Positions 26,090 to 34,828 of a stretch of DNA of 64,000 nt are shown here, piece by piece; the first letter of the stretch is position 1, and each line of letters opens with the position of its first letter. A program made the translations under genes and the position numbers. The DNA is from Thermogemmatispora sp042408735 (GTDB lineage Bacteria > Chloroflexota > Ktedonobacteria > Ktedonobacterales > Ktedonobacteraceae): contig NZ_JBHOQV010000083.1 in the NCBI RefSeq assembly GCF_042408735.1, positions 32,163-96,162 of the forward strand, written 5' to 3'. The notes below the pieces were generated by a model that saw only the letters and a list, made by a program, of their open reading frames with translations, was not told where the DNA came from and did not search any database.

Positions 26090-27346
26090 TTAAGCGGGTG
26101 TGCGATCTGTCCTCTGCCAGTCCCTCTTCCGCCTCTGGCGTTGACGGAGAACAAGATAGACCCAAAGTTTCCAGAGCACGAATGCAGGTGCCACCAGAAA
26201 AGCCTTATAGATCCCTTTAGGGGTATCCAGCAGAGCCAGAGGAGAGAGCATATAGATACTCAGTCCCAGCAGCAGCAGCAGAGCCAATGTCAGAGCCGGC
26301 GGCCAGAGAAGCACCAGGCTAGCCAGGAGAACCAGCGCGACGCTCGCCAGGAGCACAGACAGCGGAGGCGTCAGCAGCTCTGCCACCGCCTCCAGGCAGC
26401 GCCAATCGCCAGCTCGTAGGCCGGCGAGCAGCAAGCGTCCCGCACGTTTCAAAGGAGATGTGCCTGGTTCAGCGGCCTCCCAGCGGAGATCTTGCGAGCG
26501 CATCTGAGCGAAACGGACCGGCATCTGCGAGCGGACTACCGCATCAGGGACGTAGCGGACACAGATTCCCTGTTCCACGATCTGCAAATAGTACTCGTAG
26601 TCCTCGCCTCGCGAAAAAGCCTGCCAGGGATAGCGCTCCAAGAGAGCGCGAGTCAGGCACATCCCATTGCCGGTCAGGGTCGACGAGGCGCCCAGCCTGG
26701 TTCTGCCAAGCGGGCGGACGTGGTTCATCAAAGAGAGGGCCAGCCAACGCAGGGCCGTTCCCGGAGAGGCCGAGGCATTCAGCACTATGTTACAAGCCTG
26801 AAGGGCCTGAAAGTGCAGGCCGCGGGCTAGACCCGCCTGGAGGGCCTGCTCCAACGCCGGGAGAAAAGAAGGCTCCACCACCGCATCGGCATCCAAAAAC
26901 ACACAAGCATCATAGCTGATCCCATCCTCGGCCAGCCTTGTCAGCGCCCAATTCAGAGCGTAGCCCTTGCCGCGCCGCTCAGGATCGTGGCGCTCATAGA
27001 CCACAGCCCAGCCGCTCGAGCGAGCCAAACTTGCCGTAGCATCAGTGCAGTTGTCGGCGATCACATAGACCTGATAGTGGCTGCGCGGGTATCTCTGCCG
27101 CTCCAGACTTGCCAGGAGTCTGCCAATCAACAGCTCCTCATTGTGGGCGGGGATGAGCACCACAAAGCGCAGAGGCTCGTCCCTACTGGTGTATTCCGCG
27201 AGCGCAACAGCCGTCCGTCGAGACAAGCGCGTGAGCAGAGCCGCCGCTGTCACCACAGTCAAATAGCCGACGGGCAGCGCCAGGACTAGCTCTACCAGCA
27301 ACAGAGCCCCTGCCAGCCAGGGAAAGGAGAGAGCCGGAGAGATCAT
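26090..27346 (-). CDS. Glycosyltransferase family 2, membrane-anchored
   Basis: A 418-residue processive-type glycosyltransferase. ATG at 27346 overlaps the stop of the upstream gene as ATGA, with GAGGT before it, and replaces a longer frame reaching 27538. An N-terminal helix (about 8-35) precedes the GT2 domain with VVLIPAHNEELLIGRLLASLE, VIADNCTDATA, VFLDADAVVEPSFL, GNGMCLTRALLERYPW and GEDYEYYLQI. Three or more C-terminal helices follow from about residue 325. It probably extends the EPS repeat unit at the inner membrane face, and translational coupling ties it to the ligase-like gene. Confidence 0.92.
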   Translation of the reverse strand: MISPALSFPWLAGALLLVELVLALPVGYLTVVTAAALLTRLSRRTAVALAEYTSRDEPLRFVVLIPAHNEELLIGRLLASLERQRYPRSHYQVYVIADNCTDATASLARSSGWAVVYERHDPERRGKGYALNWALTRLAEDGISYDACVFLDADAVVEPSFLPALEQALQAGLARGLHFQALQACNIVLNASASPGTALRWLALSLMNHVRPLGRTRLGASSTLTGNGMCLTRALLERYPWQAFSRGEDYEYYLQIVEQGICVRYVPDAVVRSQMPVRFAQMRSQDLRWEAAEPGTSPLKRAGRLLLAGLRAGDWRCLEAVAELLTPPLSVLLASVALVLLASLVLLWPPALTLALLLLLGLSIYMLSPLALLDTPKGIYKAFLVAPAFVLWKLWVYLVLRQRQRRKRDWQRTDRTPA

Positions 27347-28956
27347 AAACTGACCTCGCTCAGGGCTGCCCGTCGCTGTGGCAAAGCCGTGGTAGCGCCT
27401 GGAGCGGTCTGTGGCTCGCTGCGGGCTGGCTCCAGAGCCGGCAGGCGCATCAGCAGGCCGGCCAGCAAGCCCAGATAGATCACATTCCTGTAAAAGAAGA
27501 GCTGATAATCTGCGTAGGCCACCATAATTTCCATACAAGTGATCGCGATCACATAGACAGCGATCAGGCGCAGGTATGGCTCATGGAGCCGGCGAGCGAT
27601 CAGGCCGCCGCGCACGATCAGCGATCCCAGCAAAAACCAGAGGGCGACGTAGCCCGCCGGCCCGAGACGCATCCAGATCCAATAGATCGTATTGTGGGGC
27701 ACATACAGGTAAGGATTCCCGCCGAAGTCGGGATCATCGCTAGCCAGGACTGGCAGCGGCTCCGGCTGCAGAAACTGCTTTCCAAATCCCATACCCAGCA
27801 GCGGATTCTGCTGCACCGTATACTTCAGATCGTAGTTTTCGGCATTGCGGTAAGCGTTAGAGGCCTGATCGCGCGCATCGGAGGCCGAGGGATCGATGAC
27901 CGAGACAATAGCGCGAGCAGGCTCCGCCAGGCTCCCCGTAGCATGAGCGAAGGCGAGGACATAACCGACGCCCAGGAGAGCACAGACTGCCAGTCCCGCC
28001 AGCAGAGGCCTGCGCAACTGAGGCTTAAGATAGAAAACGAAAGCCCAGGCCACAGCCAGGCCCACGATCAAAGCGATATAATCTGCCCGCCGCTTATTGG
28101 CAATAAGAGCGATCAGCACCACGGGCAGCACGGCCAAAGCTGCATACAACTGGGGACGGTAGCGGTAGAGCAGGCAAAACAGCACAATTATCAGGATGAT
28201 CGACACGAAGAAAAAGGATTCCTCGTGCGACATAATCTCGTTCTGGTTAGTCAGATCGCCATGCAGGACGAAGAAGTAGATATAGCATCCCTGGAGGCCC
28301 TTGAAAGCGGCCCCGAAGATGGCGAACCAGAAGAAGAGGCGTATGTGACGTAGCTGCGAGATCAGGTTGTAAGCCAGCAAGTAGGAGAGGAAGAGATACC
28401 ACAGCGGCCGCACTTCCAGGACAGTGATCTTGAGATCGCCCCCGGTTGCCAGGCCATGAACAACGCCGATCGCCACACACAGCAAAAAAGCCAGGAAGGG
28501 CCAGAGCAGAGGGCCGCCCTCCAGAGCCGGGCGACGTTTCGCCAGGCGGTGGCAAATCCCCATAAAGAGCGTAAACAGCATCAAAAAACCGATCGGGCGC
28601 TCGATCATGCCAGCCATATTGGCGGGCCAGTAGAAGATATTCAGCTGATCGGTGCCGATATGGAACTGCAGGGGATTCTGCTCAATGAGCAGAACGCAGG
28701 CCAGGCAGAGAAAGAGGCCGCTGACGGGCCAGCGCATGATCATCAAGCCGGCGACCAGGGCGGCCAGCAAAGCAACGACGATACTGAAGCCGAGGGAGGC
28801 ACCGGCCAGCATCAGCAGCGGAAGGATCGTCAAACCCAGCATCAGGGCGACCCAGAAAGGAAGGATGCTCCTCCCTTGGGACTGAGCCGCCGGATCGGGC
28901 GGGTAAGGGTTATAGAGCAGTCTCGACCGTGGCGGTGACTCTGGTAAAGAAGGCAT
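27343..28956 (-). CDS. O-antigen ligase / EPS polymerase-like membrane protein
   Basis: A 537-residue polytopic protein with about twelve hydrophobic segments. The large extracytoplasmic loop near residues 335-420 contains RDQASNAYRNAENYDLKYTVQQNPLLGMGFGKQF and YVPHNTIYWIWMRLG, the Wzy_C/O-antigen-ligase pattern with a conserved His-Asn. Such proteins polymerise or transfer undecaprenyl-linked polysaccharide outside the membrane. It sits in the operon Wzz - kinase - small membrane protein - this gene - GT2 - GT4, consistent with a Wzy-dependent pathway. No Wzx flippase was recognised in the window. Confidence 0.88.
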   Translation of the reverse strand: MPSLPESPPRSRLLYNPYPPDPAAQSQGRSILPFWVALMLGLTILPLLMLAGASLGFSIVVALLAALVAGLMIMRWPVSGLFLCLACVLLIEQNPLQFHIGTDQLNIFYWPANMAGMIERPIGFLMLFTLFMGICHRLAKRRPALEGGPLLWPFLAFLLCVAIGVVHGLATGGDLKITVLEVRPLWYLFLSYLLAYNLISQLRHIRLFFWFAIFGAAFKGLQGCYIYFFVLHGDLTNQNEIMSHEESFFFVSIILIIVLFCLLYRYRPQLYAALAVLPVVLIALIANKRRADYIALIVGLAVAWAFVFYLKPQLRRPLLAGLAVCALLGVGYVLAFAHATGSLAEPARAIVSVIDPSASDARDQASNAYRNAENYDLKYTVQQNPLLGMGFGKQFLQPEPLPVLASDDPDFGGNPYLYVPHNTIYWIWMRLGPAGYVALWFLLGSLIVRGGLIARRLHEPYLRLIAVYVIAITCMEIMVAYADYQLFFYRNVIYLGLLAGLLMRLPALEPARSEPQTAPGATTALPQRRAALSEVSL

Positions 28957-29027
28957 AAGCTTTCACTATCTCTTGGCGCTGCAAAGAAAACAACAAAGCC
29001 ACAGATACTGCATCCGGCAGCCAGCGA

Positions 29028-29159
29028 TCAGAAGAAGGTGCTATAGGCGACCAGCAGAGCGATGACCAGCAGCATCAGCAGTCGCGTCGTCGCGTTATAC
29101 CTTCTGACAAAAAGGCTCAGCGCCAGGAAAAAGCCGAGCAAGATCACAATGGTCTTCAT
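29028..29159 (-). CDS. 43-residue double-hairpin membrane protein in the EPS operon
   Basis: A complete 43-codon frame between the kinase-like and O-antigen-ligase-like genes, same strand. The product has two hydrophobic stretches, about 3-18 (TIVILLGFFLALSLFV) and 27-43 (LLMLLVIALLVAYSTFF), joined by a basic RRYNATTR loop, so a membrane hairpin with the loop inside is likely. AGGAAGGGG lies about 11 bases before ATG. It begins 37 bases after the kinase stop and ends 71 bases before the next start. The function is unknown; small partners of polymerases or Wzz proteins are a possibility. Confidence 0.7.
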   Translation of the reverse strand: MKTIVILLGFFLALSLFVRRYNATTRLLMLLVIALLVAYSTFF

Positions 29160-29195
29160 CGGACGGTCAGCCCCTTCCTCGTGACGGGAGATCGC

Positions 29196-30116
29196 TCACA
29201 ACAACTGGCGTATCCAGCGCGGAATATGGCTTTCGATCTGGTTCAGCATGATGCCCTGGACAGGAAGGTCCCTCAACTGAGCACAGGCCTCGCTAACCAT
29301 CGTCTCGGGAGTCACGCCAGCGTGGACCACCAGGATCAGCGCATCGGCCAGACTGGCTGCCAGGGCGCCGTAGCCCGCGGTCACCAGAGGTGGCAGATCG
29401 ATAATAACAAGCTCCTGAGGAGTAAAAAGGCGGGAGAGAAGTTGACGCTCAGAGAGCTGATGGACCAGCTTCATAGCCTGGTCTGCACCTTCGCCGGCGG
29501 GGATCACCGTCAGCTCGGGGGACACGCGATAGCGAATCTCCTCTTCGGAGCACTCGCCGCGTAGCCACTCGGCCAGGCCCCGTCGCTGTGGCAGACCGAA
29601 AAGCTCCTTCAGGCGGGGGCGCTCCCAGGTGCATTCCAGCAGCGTCACGGGCCGGCTGCTATCCTGAGCCAGGACACCGGCCGTTGTCAGGGCCAGCAGC
29701 GTCTTGCCCTCGCCGGAGATCGCGCTTGTGAAGCCGAGGCTACGGATAGTCGAGCGCTCGCGGAAGAAAGTAGCGGCGCACAACTGGCGGCAACGCTCGC
29801 GCACGGCCTGGGCATTGAGCAACTCGCGTCTCTTCCGATCTTTCGGGGAAGCGTTCCTCTCTTGCGGCTGCGCCCTTCTGCTGGGGAGAGGTGTCTCCGG
29901 CACCTGCACCGTAGCGAGCGCCTCGACCTCTCGCCTGTTGCCGGTTGGAGAAAGCTCCTGCTGGTCCGGGGTCTGCTCTTCCACCCTTGTTGAAGGCACC
30001 AGGGCGGCGGCCGACGGCGAGCGGAGAGCTGGGAGCTTCACCGTATCGTTTTCAGGATCGTGTGGGCTATGTGGGCTAGCGCTCTGCCTCTTAGTGGGCC
30101 GATCATGTTCTGCCAT
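29196..30116 (-). CDS. BY-kinase-like / ParA-type ATPase partner of Wzz, without tyrosine tail
   Basis: A 306-residue CpsD/CapB-like cytoplasmic ATPase. ATG at 30116 has AGGAAGG nine bases upstream; a GTG three codons earlier is possible. A polar N-terminal region of about 95 residues precedes the P-loop domain. Walker A is SAISGEGKT, Walker B is VIIDLPPL, and the middle A' motif is LLECTWERPRL where kinases usually have LLDxDxRxP. The C-terminus ends PRWIRQLL with no tyrosine cluster, so autophosphorylation is doubtful. It lies directly downstream of the Wzz-like gene, the usual partner. Confidence 0.82.
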   Translation of the reverse strand: MAEHDRPTKRQSASPHSPHDPENDTVKLPALRSPSAAALVPSTRVEEQTPDQQELSPTGNRREVEALATVQVPETPLPSRRAQPQERNASPKDRKRRELLNAQAVRERCRQLCAATFFRERSTIRSLGFTSAISGEGKTLLALTTAGVLAQDSSRPVTLLECTWERPRLKELFGLPQRRGLAEWLRGECSEEEIRYRVSPELTVIPAGEGADQAMKLVHQLSERQLLSRLFTPQELVIIDLPPLVTAGYGALAASLADALILVVHAGVTPETMVSEACAQLRDLPVQGIMLNQIESHIPRWIRQLL

Positions 30117-30141
30117 AAACACCAACCTTCCTCTCGGCTAG

Positions 30142-31203
30142 CTAGCTAGTAGGAACGCCGTCCCTGCTGGGCAGCAACTCGTCCGAAGCGCTTGAAGGGA
30201 GCAAAGCAGCGACGCTCTCTCGTCCCAGGCGTGGGAGCTGGGCCAGGACCGGAAGCGTCGTAATTTTCTCCAGATCGGCGGGGGTATAGACCGCGCGATT
30301 GCGGCGAACCTGGATGATTACCAGAGCTGAGCAGCTTGCGATGGCCGCCGCCAGGCCGATGGCGCCGCCGATCAAGAGTGACTTTATGCGCGAGACCGGC
30401 TGCGTGCCCACGGGTGGGGGATCGATGACCTTGAAAAGGCTGTTGGTGCCCGTCCCCTGAGAGCTGATTTCCTGAGTCAAGCTGGCGATCAGCGATTGCA
30501 GGTTGTCCACAGTTGCCTGGGCCTGCTTCGTTTGGCTATGGAGCAGGCCATAGGCCGGATCCAGGGTAGCGGCGTAATCGGGTCCCGAGGTCAGCACCTG
30601 ATGGGCCAGATCGGGATGAGTGGTCAGATAGCGCGCCTCGGCGGCGGCGGCGGTAGCGGCGTCTTGCCGGGCCTTTACCAACTGGCCCTGATAGCTTTGG
30701 AGCAGGTACTGCGCCTCCGCGATACTGAACTGCTGGCTCTGCTGGCTGTAGTTCTCGATAACCGACTCGACCACCTGTTGAGCGATTTGCTCGCTGTGAT
30801 TCTCGTAGGTAATCGTAAACAGATTATAGCCTACTGCGCGCACGAGTACGTGCTTGGAGATCTCGTTAAAGAGAGCATCGTTGCGCAGAAGAGGGTCGGA
30901 GCGCGTGCGGTCATCCAGCGTCGTGGCGAGCTGGGTTTGAGAAGCCACCTTGAGAGCGAAAGTGCGACTTTGCAGCAGCTCGCTTAAGGCGGTGGCCTGG
31001 GTTTCCGCCGGGGTAGCCTGAAGATTGGTCTCTGGTCCGGTAGCTCCGATGACCTCATAGCGTCGCAAAGCCCAGAGCGAGGCCGTCGTTTCGTACGACT
31101 GAGGGAGCACAAAGACGACCGCGATTGCCAGCGCTGGAAAGATCACGAGCAGCAGAATGAGCTGCAGGGGTCGGCGGAAGATAGCTTCAAGTACACGCCC
31201 CAC
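30142..31203 (-). CDS. Wzz/chain-length-determinant polysaccharide co-polymerase
   Basis: A 353-residue inner-membrane protein that sets polymer chain length and activates export. There are two transmembrane helices (about 14-34 and 276-298) around a large extracytoplasmic domain rich in coiled-coil-prone Gln/Ala sequence. The N-terminal Wzz domain has VVFVLPQSYETTASLWALRRYEVIG. The pre-helix Pro-rich motif is VIDPPPVGTQPVSRIKSLLIGG. A cytoplasmic tail of about 50 residues follows, without kinase motifs; the ATPase is separate. It starts with GTG behind AAGGAGGT and is first in its operon. Confidence 0.9.
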   Translation of the reverse strand: MGRVLEAIFRRPLQLILLLVIFPALAIAVVFVLPQSYETTASLWALRRYEVIGATGPETNLQATPAETQATALSELLQSRTFALKVASQTQLATTLDDRTRSDPLLRNDALFNEISKHVLVRAVGYNLFTITYENHSEQIAQQVVESVIENYSQQSQQFSIAEAQYLLQSYQGQLVKARQDAATAAAAEARYLTTHPDLAHQVLTSGPDYAATLDPAYGLLHSQTKQAQATVDNLQSLIASLTQEISSQGTGTNSLFKVIDPPPVGTQPVSRIKSLLIGGAIGLAAAIASCSALVIIQVRRNRAVYTPADLEKITTLPVLAQLPRLGRESVAALLPSSASDELLPSRDGVPTS

Positions 31204-31719
31204 AAGAACTGACCTCCTTCGCTTTGCGTAGCATCGGATAACCTCTCGTTTTTTCTGCTGGTGTCAGGTCTGCTACAAGGGTACTACTGGCTCGATGGTA
31301 AAGTGGTGTTCATAGATGTGAAGATGTCGTTTCTACGAGCGGGGAGGTGTGTACATCGCGCTACCGGAGGGCCAGGCCCGCTCTTGTAAGCTGCCGGGCA
31401 CATTTCATCTACCCTCCTGTGAGAAAACGACTCGTTCTTTACCATCTTCGCAATCCTGTCACTACGAAGGCGTGCTATAACCCGAATAGACCTGGGGCAA
31501 ATTGATCGGAGGAAGACATCGCGTACGGCCTGCGCTGCTCGATGCCAGGGAGATAGCCTTACGCTGGCTTGGCGGACGGCCTCTCTCGCCTTTGGGGCAG
31601 AGGGTGGTTCGTGGAGGAACGGCGGGCGGTCTGCGTTGCGTCTAAAGAGCCTGGTCATCCACTCTCGGGCTGGAGACCGTTGACCTTCCCTATCTTGCCG
31701 CGCTGCCGGAGGTGCTGCC
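31204..31719. other. Divergent intergenic region between the Wzz operon and the acetyltransferase gene
   Basis: About 515 bases that must hold two divergent promoters. On the minus strand there is an SD-ATG pair at about 31405 leading a 15-codon frame, a possible leader peptide but unsupported otherwise. No riboswitch was recognised. Confidence 0.35.
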
Positions 31720-32277
31720 ATGAGAAATGTCATCCGCGAGTTCATCAAATATATCACCAATCAATTTATTAACTATATTCCTTTTTATGCATTGCGCTAC
31801 GCCTGGTATCGGGCTGTTCTGGGTTGGGAGATTGGTCCCCAGGTAACGATCCTCTCGGGCGTGCGCATCCAGATGGCGGGTTTACGTGGTCAGGGGCGGC
31901 GCGTGGTCATTGGCAAAGGCTCTGTTATTAACTATGGCTGTCTGCTCTATGTAACGGGAGGCCTGCTGATCGGAGAGAATGTTAGCCTCTCGCCAGGGGT
32001 TTGGCTGATCACTGGTTCGCATGATATCAATGATCCGGAGCACAAAGATATCTATAAGCCGATTGTGATTGGAAACTACGCTTTCCTGGGGGCGCGAGCC
32101 ACGGTGCTTGCGGGGGTGACCATCGGTGAGGGGGCAGTGGTCATGGCGGGAGCGGTCGTCACCCGCGATGTTCCTCCCTATACAATCGTGGGGGGTGTTC
32201 CCGCGCGTGTCGTGGGAGAGCGCCAACTGCGCAATCCCTCCTATTCCCTGGCCCATTTCCATCCTCTCTTCGGCTAG
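31720..32277 (+). CDS. Acyltransferase with left-handed beta-helix (hexapeptide repeats)
   Basis: A 185-residue acetyltransferase of the WcaF/maltose-acetyltransferase type that transfers acetyl from acetyl-CoA to a sugar hydroxyl. Hexapeptide repeats run from about residue 62 to 160 (VVIGKGSVINYGCLLYVTGG, LIGENVSLSPGVWL, VIGNYAFLGARATVLAGVTIGEGAVVMAGAVVTRDVPPYTIVGGVPARVV). The catalytic His is in ITGSHDIND. The N-terminus is basic and may bind the membrane. The SD GGAGGTG is seven bases before ATG. It probably decorates the EPS. Confidence 0.92.
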   Translation: MRNVIREFIKYITNQFINYIPFYALRYAWYRAVLGWEIGPQVTILSGVRIQMAGLRGQGRRVVIGKGSVINYGCLLYVTGGLLIGENVSLSPGVWLITGSHDINDPEHKDIYKPIVIGNYAFLGARATVLAGVTIGEGAVVMAGAVVTRDVPPYTIVGGVPARVVGERQLRNPSYSLAHFHPLFG

Positions 32278-32391
32278 CGCCCTGTCAAGCCGGCCCGGCG
32301 GCGAAAACTCGGAATGGCGTAGGGCATGCTCCGCCTTGTGACGCCAGCCGACTCAAGAGCTGCTCGCTTGCAAGCTGAAAGGAGTTTAGCG

Positions 32392-33237
32392 TTGCTTGTC
32401 TCTGCTACAGACGCCGTTGGTCCAGAATATCAACACATCTACCTTTCGCCACACTTCGATGACGTTGTCTATTCGTGTGGTGGAACGATTGCCCTCCAGG
32501 CTCTTCAGAGGGAACGCTCGCTTGTCGTCACGGTCTTCGCCGGCCTCCCCGGGCCCGATTTAAAGCTAAGCTCCTTTGCCAGACGCATCCAGCGCACGAT
32601 GAGCAGTAGTCGAGAGGCCTTCAGTCTGGTCGAGCTGCGCCGGCAGGAGGATCAGCAAGCCTGCTCCTCGCTGCAGGCCGACTGTCTCTGGCTGGATTAT
32701 CTCGACGCCATCTATCGCGGCTCGCCGGCTCTCTATCGCTGGAAGCGGGCGATCGGGGGGCGCGTGCGCCAGGTCGATGCCTGGATCGTGGAGGATTTAC
32801 TCCGGCTCTGCCTGGCCCTCCATCGGCGTCTCCCGTCGCTCCACTGGTATGCCCCCCTGGGTATTGGAGGCCATGTCGACCACCGTGTGGTTGCTGCCGC
32901 GGCTTTCCGGCTGCTGGTTTATGGAGCTAACGTGGCTTTCTATGAGGATTTCCCCTATGTCCTGCGTCCCTCTGCATTGCGAAAGCGCCTTCAGGAGCTG
33001 GGAGTCACGATGCAGCCTCAACTGGTGGAGATCTCCGACACGCTGACCCTGCGTCAGCAAGCTGCTGGTCTCTATGCGTCGCAGGTGCGTATCAACTTTG
33101 GCAGCCCGGCGGCGCTCTACCAGAGCATCGAGGGTTACAGCAGCCAGATCAGTCCAAAGCGAGGGGCCCATATGGAACGTTTCTGGCGCGTGGCCCTGCA
33201 GACCGCTGACTGTCGGCCGCCTTGCTTGCCAGACTGA
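32392..33237 (+). CDS. PIG-L family (LmbE-like) deacetylase
   Basis: A 281-residue zinc-dependent N-deacetylase. TTG at 32392 is chosen because a strong AAAGGAG lies seven bases upstream; an ATG at 32326 has no SD and adds 22 residues. The zinc and catalytic motif PHFDD follows at about 18-22 (LSPHFDDVVYSCGG), and the second metal motif is GGHVDHRVV. Relatives deacetylate GlcNAc-containing lipids or conjugates, so it could create free amines on the polymer for acylation. It follows the acetyltransferase gene by about 110 bases. Confidence 0.88.
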   Translation: MLVSATDAVGPEYQHIYLSPHFDDVVYSCGGTIALQALQRERSLVVTVFAGLPGPDLKLSSFARRIQRTMSSSREAFSLVELRRQEDQQACSSLQADCLWLDYLDAIYRGSPALYRWKRAIGGRVRQVDAWIVEDLLRLCLALHRRLPSLHWYAPLGIGGHVDHRVVAAAAFRLLVYGANVAFYEDFPYVLRPSALRKRLQELGVTMQPQLVEISDTLTLRQQAAGLYASQVRINFGSPAALYQSIEGYSSQISPKRGAHMERFWRVALQTADCRPPCLPD

Positions 33238-33245
33238 CCGGCCAG

Positions 33246-33279
33246 GGACTGGCGGAAGGGAAGGCACTTCCGCCAGTCC
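33246..33279. terminator. Bidirectional terminator between the PIG-L and chitinase genes
   Basis: The arms ggactggcggaag (33246-33258) and cttccgccagtcc (33267-33279) are perfect 13-bp complements around an 8-base loop, only 9 bases past the PIG-L stop and between convergent genes. There is no strong U-run on either side. Confidence 0.7.
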
Positions 33280-33353
33280 GTTGTCAAGGAGGAGGGGATA
33301 AGTCTGAGACGTGCCCTCCTGGTTAGGGAGGTGCCGCGCGATCGAAAGGATTC

Positions 33354-34670
33354 CTAGCAGCGGCCTAGCTGAACCCAGACGCCGGCTGGACCGCCGGGCA
33401 CGTCGTTGTAGGTCCACCATTTTGCCTGCCAGAGGTAACCGTTGTAGGTGACTTTGCTGCCCCCAGTATAGGCCGTGGTGGGACTCCAGGGAGCAATACC
33501 TGCGCAGCTCCCGCCGCTCGATGGAGTGGGCGTCGGTGTCGGTGTACGTGTCGGTGTCGGTGTGGCGGGCGTAGCGCTGGACGTGGGGGTGGAAGGCGGT
33601 GCCGCAGTTGGAGTCGCTGCGCTCGTCTGAGCGAACTGGGTGACAATGCGGGTGAAGTCCCAGTCGTTCTGGGGCACGCTGCTGCAGGTAGCCGAAAGAT
33701 TTCCGTTGTTGTCTGGCGGCGTGCACTGACGGTCGCGGTTCACCGACCAGAAGGTAAAGCGCGCCAGGTGGTTGCTTTGAACAAAGCTGAGCACCGTCTG
33801 GAAATCCGACTGGTAGAAGTATTCACCGCTGTCCGTGCGTCCGTTCATCGAAGAGATCCCCTCGTGGGCGTAAGCCGTTGCGCTATCCCAGCCGAAGGTG
33901 TTCATCAGGATAGTGTGGAAGCTCTGCAGGGCGCTGATCTGGCTGCTAGCGCCGCTGAAGCCTCCGTCGAAGGGCATGATAGAGTAGCTGCTCGGAGTGT
34001 AGCCGAGGCTGCGGGCCGTATTGAGCAACTGCTGCCCAAAGTAGCCGGTGCCCGCCGTGGTTCCGGGGAGCGTGATCGTGATCATCAGGCCGGGATTGTT
34101 GGCCTGGAGAATCTGAGCAGCCCCCAGCTCGTTGTTAATAGCGCCAGCGTTCTCGTACTCTGGCTCCTCCAGATCGAGATCGATAGCGCGCAAGCCGTAC
34201 TTGTTGATAACGGCCTGCTCAGCAGCAGCCGTGGCCTGAGGGGTACCGCAGACCTGCCCCAGCTTGGTCCCGTTGTAACCTCCAAAGGAGACGACCACGT
34301 CGCCGCCCGCTGAGCGGATGGCGTTGATTATGGGACCGACCTGCGTATCGGCAGAAACATCGATGAGGCCGCTATCGGCCTCCCAGGCTGGAGTGCAGCC
34401 GTTGTCGGCCACAATGAAAGCCAGGGTAAAAACGCGTGCCCCGCTAGCGCTCATGACGGTCGTAAGGGGGGGAGGATTATTGGCCAGGGGCATGACATAA
34501 GGGGCCGCGTTGTACCAGGCTGGTCCCAGCGAGGCGGCAGCCTGGGCCGGCTGCTGCTGCTGGAGACTCAAGACCGCTGCCGTCAGACCAGCAACCAGCA
34601 GAGCAGCGCAAGCCGTCAGCAGAGCGAAGAGAGTCAGCGGCCTGCTTCTGCGGAAAGCATCCGTAGGCAT
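33354..34670 (-). CDS. Secreted chitinase-like GH18 protein with C-terminal chitin-binding module
   Basis: A 438-residue secreted protein. The signal/anchor helix is at about 10-33 (PLTLFALLTACAALLVAGLTAAVLSL). The GH18-like barrel has SFGGYNGT as the SxGG motif and IDLDLEEPE as the DxDxE catalytic motif with Glu as acid. A Thr/Pro/Ala-rich linker (about 355-388) leads to a C-terminal CBM5/12 (WSPTTAYTGGSKVTYNGYLWQAKWWTYND...GVWVQLG). The SD is AAAGGAG. It cuts chitin or related GlcNAc polymers outside the cell. It lies 158 bases downstream of a second chitinase in the same orientation. Confidence 0.9.
   Translation of the reverse strand: MPTDAFRRSRPLTLFALLTACAALLVAGLTAAVLSLQQQQPAQAAASLGPAWYNAAPYVMPLANNPPPLTTVMSASGARVFTLAFIVADNGCTPAWEADSGLIDVSADTQVGPIINAIRSAGGDVVVSFGGYNGTKLGQVCGTPQATAAAEQAVINKYGLRAIDLDLEEPEYENAGAINNELGAAQILQANNPGLMITITLPGTTAGTGYFGQQLLNTARSLGYTPSSYSIMPFDGGFSGASSQISALQSFHTILMNTFGWDSATAYAHEGISSMNGRTDSGEYFYQSDFQTVLSFVQSNHLARFTFWSVNRDRQCTPPDNNGNLSATCSSVPQNDWDFTRIVTQFAQTSAATPTAAPPSTPTSSATPATPTPTRTPTPTPTPSSGGSCAGIAPWSPTTAYTGGSKVTYNGYLWQAKWWTYNDVPGGPAGVWVQLGRC
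33515..33600. repeat. Low-complexity Thr/Pro/Ala linker repeat in the first chitinase gene
   Basis: Short tandem units of the ggtgtcggtgt type (as read on the plus strand) encode the PTPTRTPTPTPTP linker joining the catalytic domain to the chitin-binding module. Such tracts are prone to slippage. Confidence 0.7.
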
Positions 34671-34828
34671 CGTATCCTAGCTCCTTTGCTATTCGGTTGG
34701 TGATAGAGAGGCTACTGAGATGAGACCAGGAAACTCGGGAGAAGGAGAGCAAGCGCCTCACTCAGGCTGGCAGACGCTCGAACTGGGGCGCCTGCTCTCT
34801 TCTCTCAACCGCTGTCTTGCCCCGGAAG

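Noticed and set aside
31284..31760. 158-codon minus-strand frame overlapping the acetyltransferase start
   Set aside because: It overlaps a well-supported gene on the other strand and lacks coding features.
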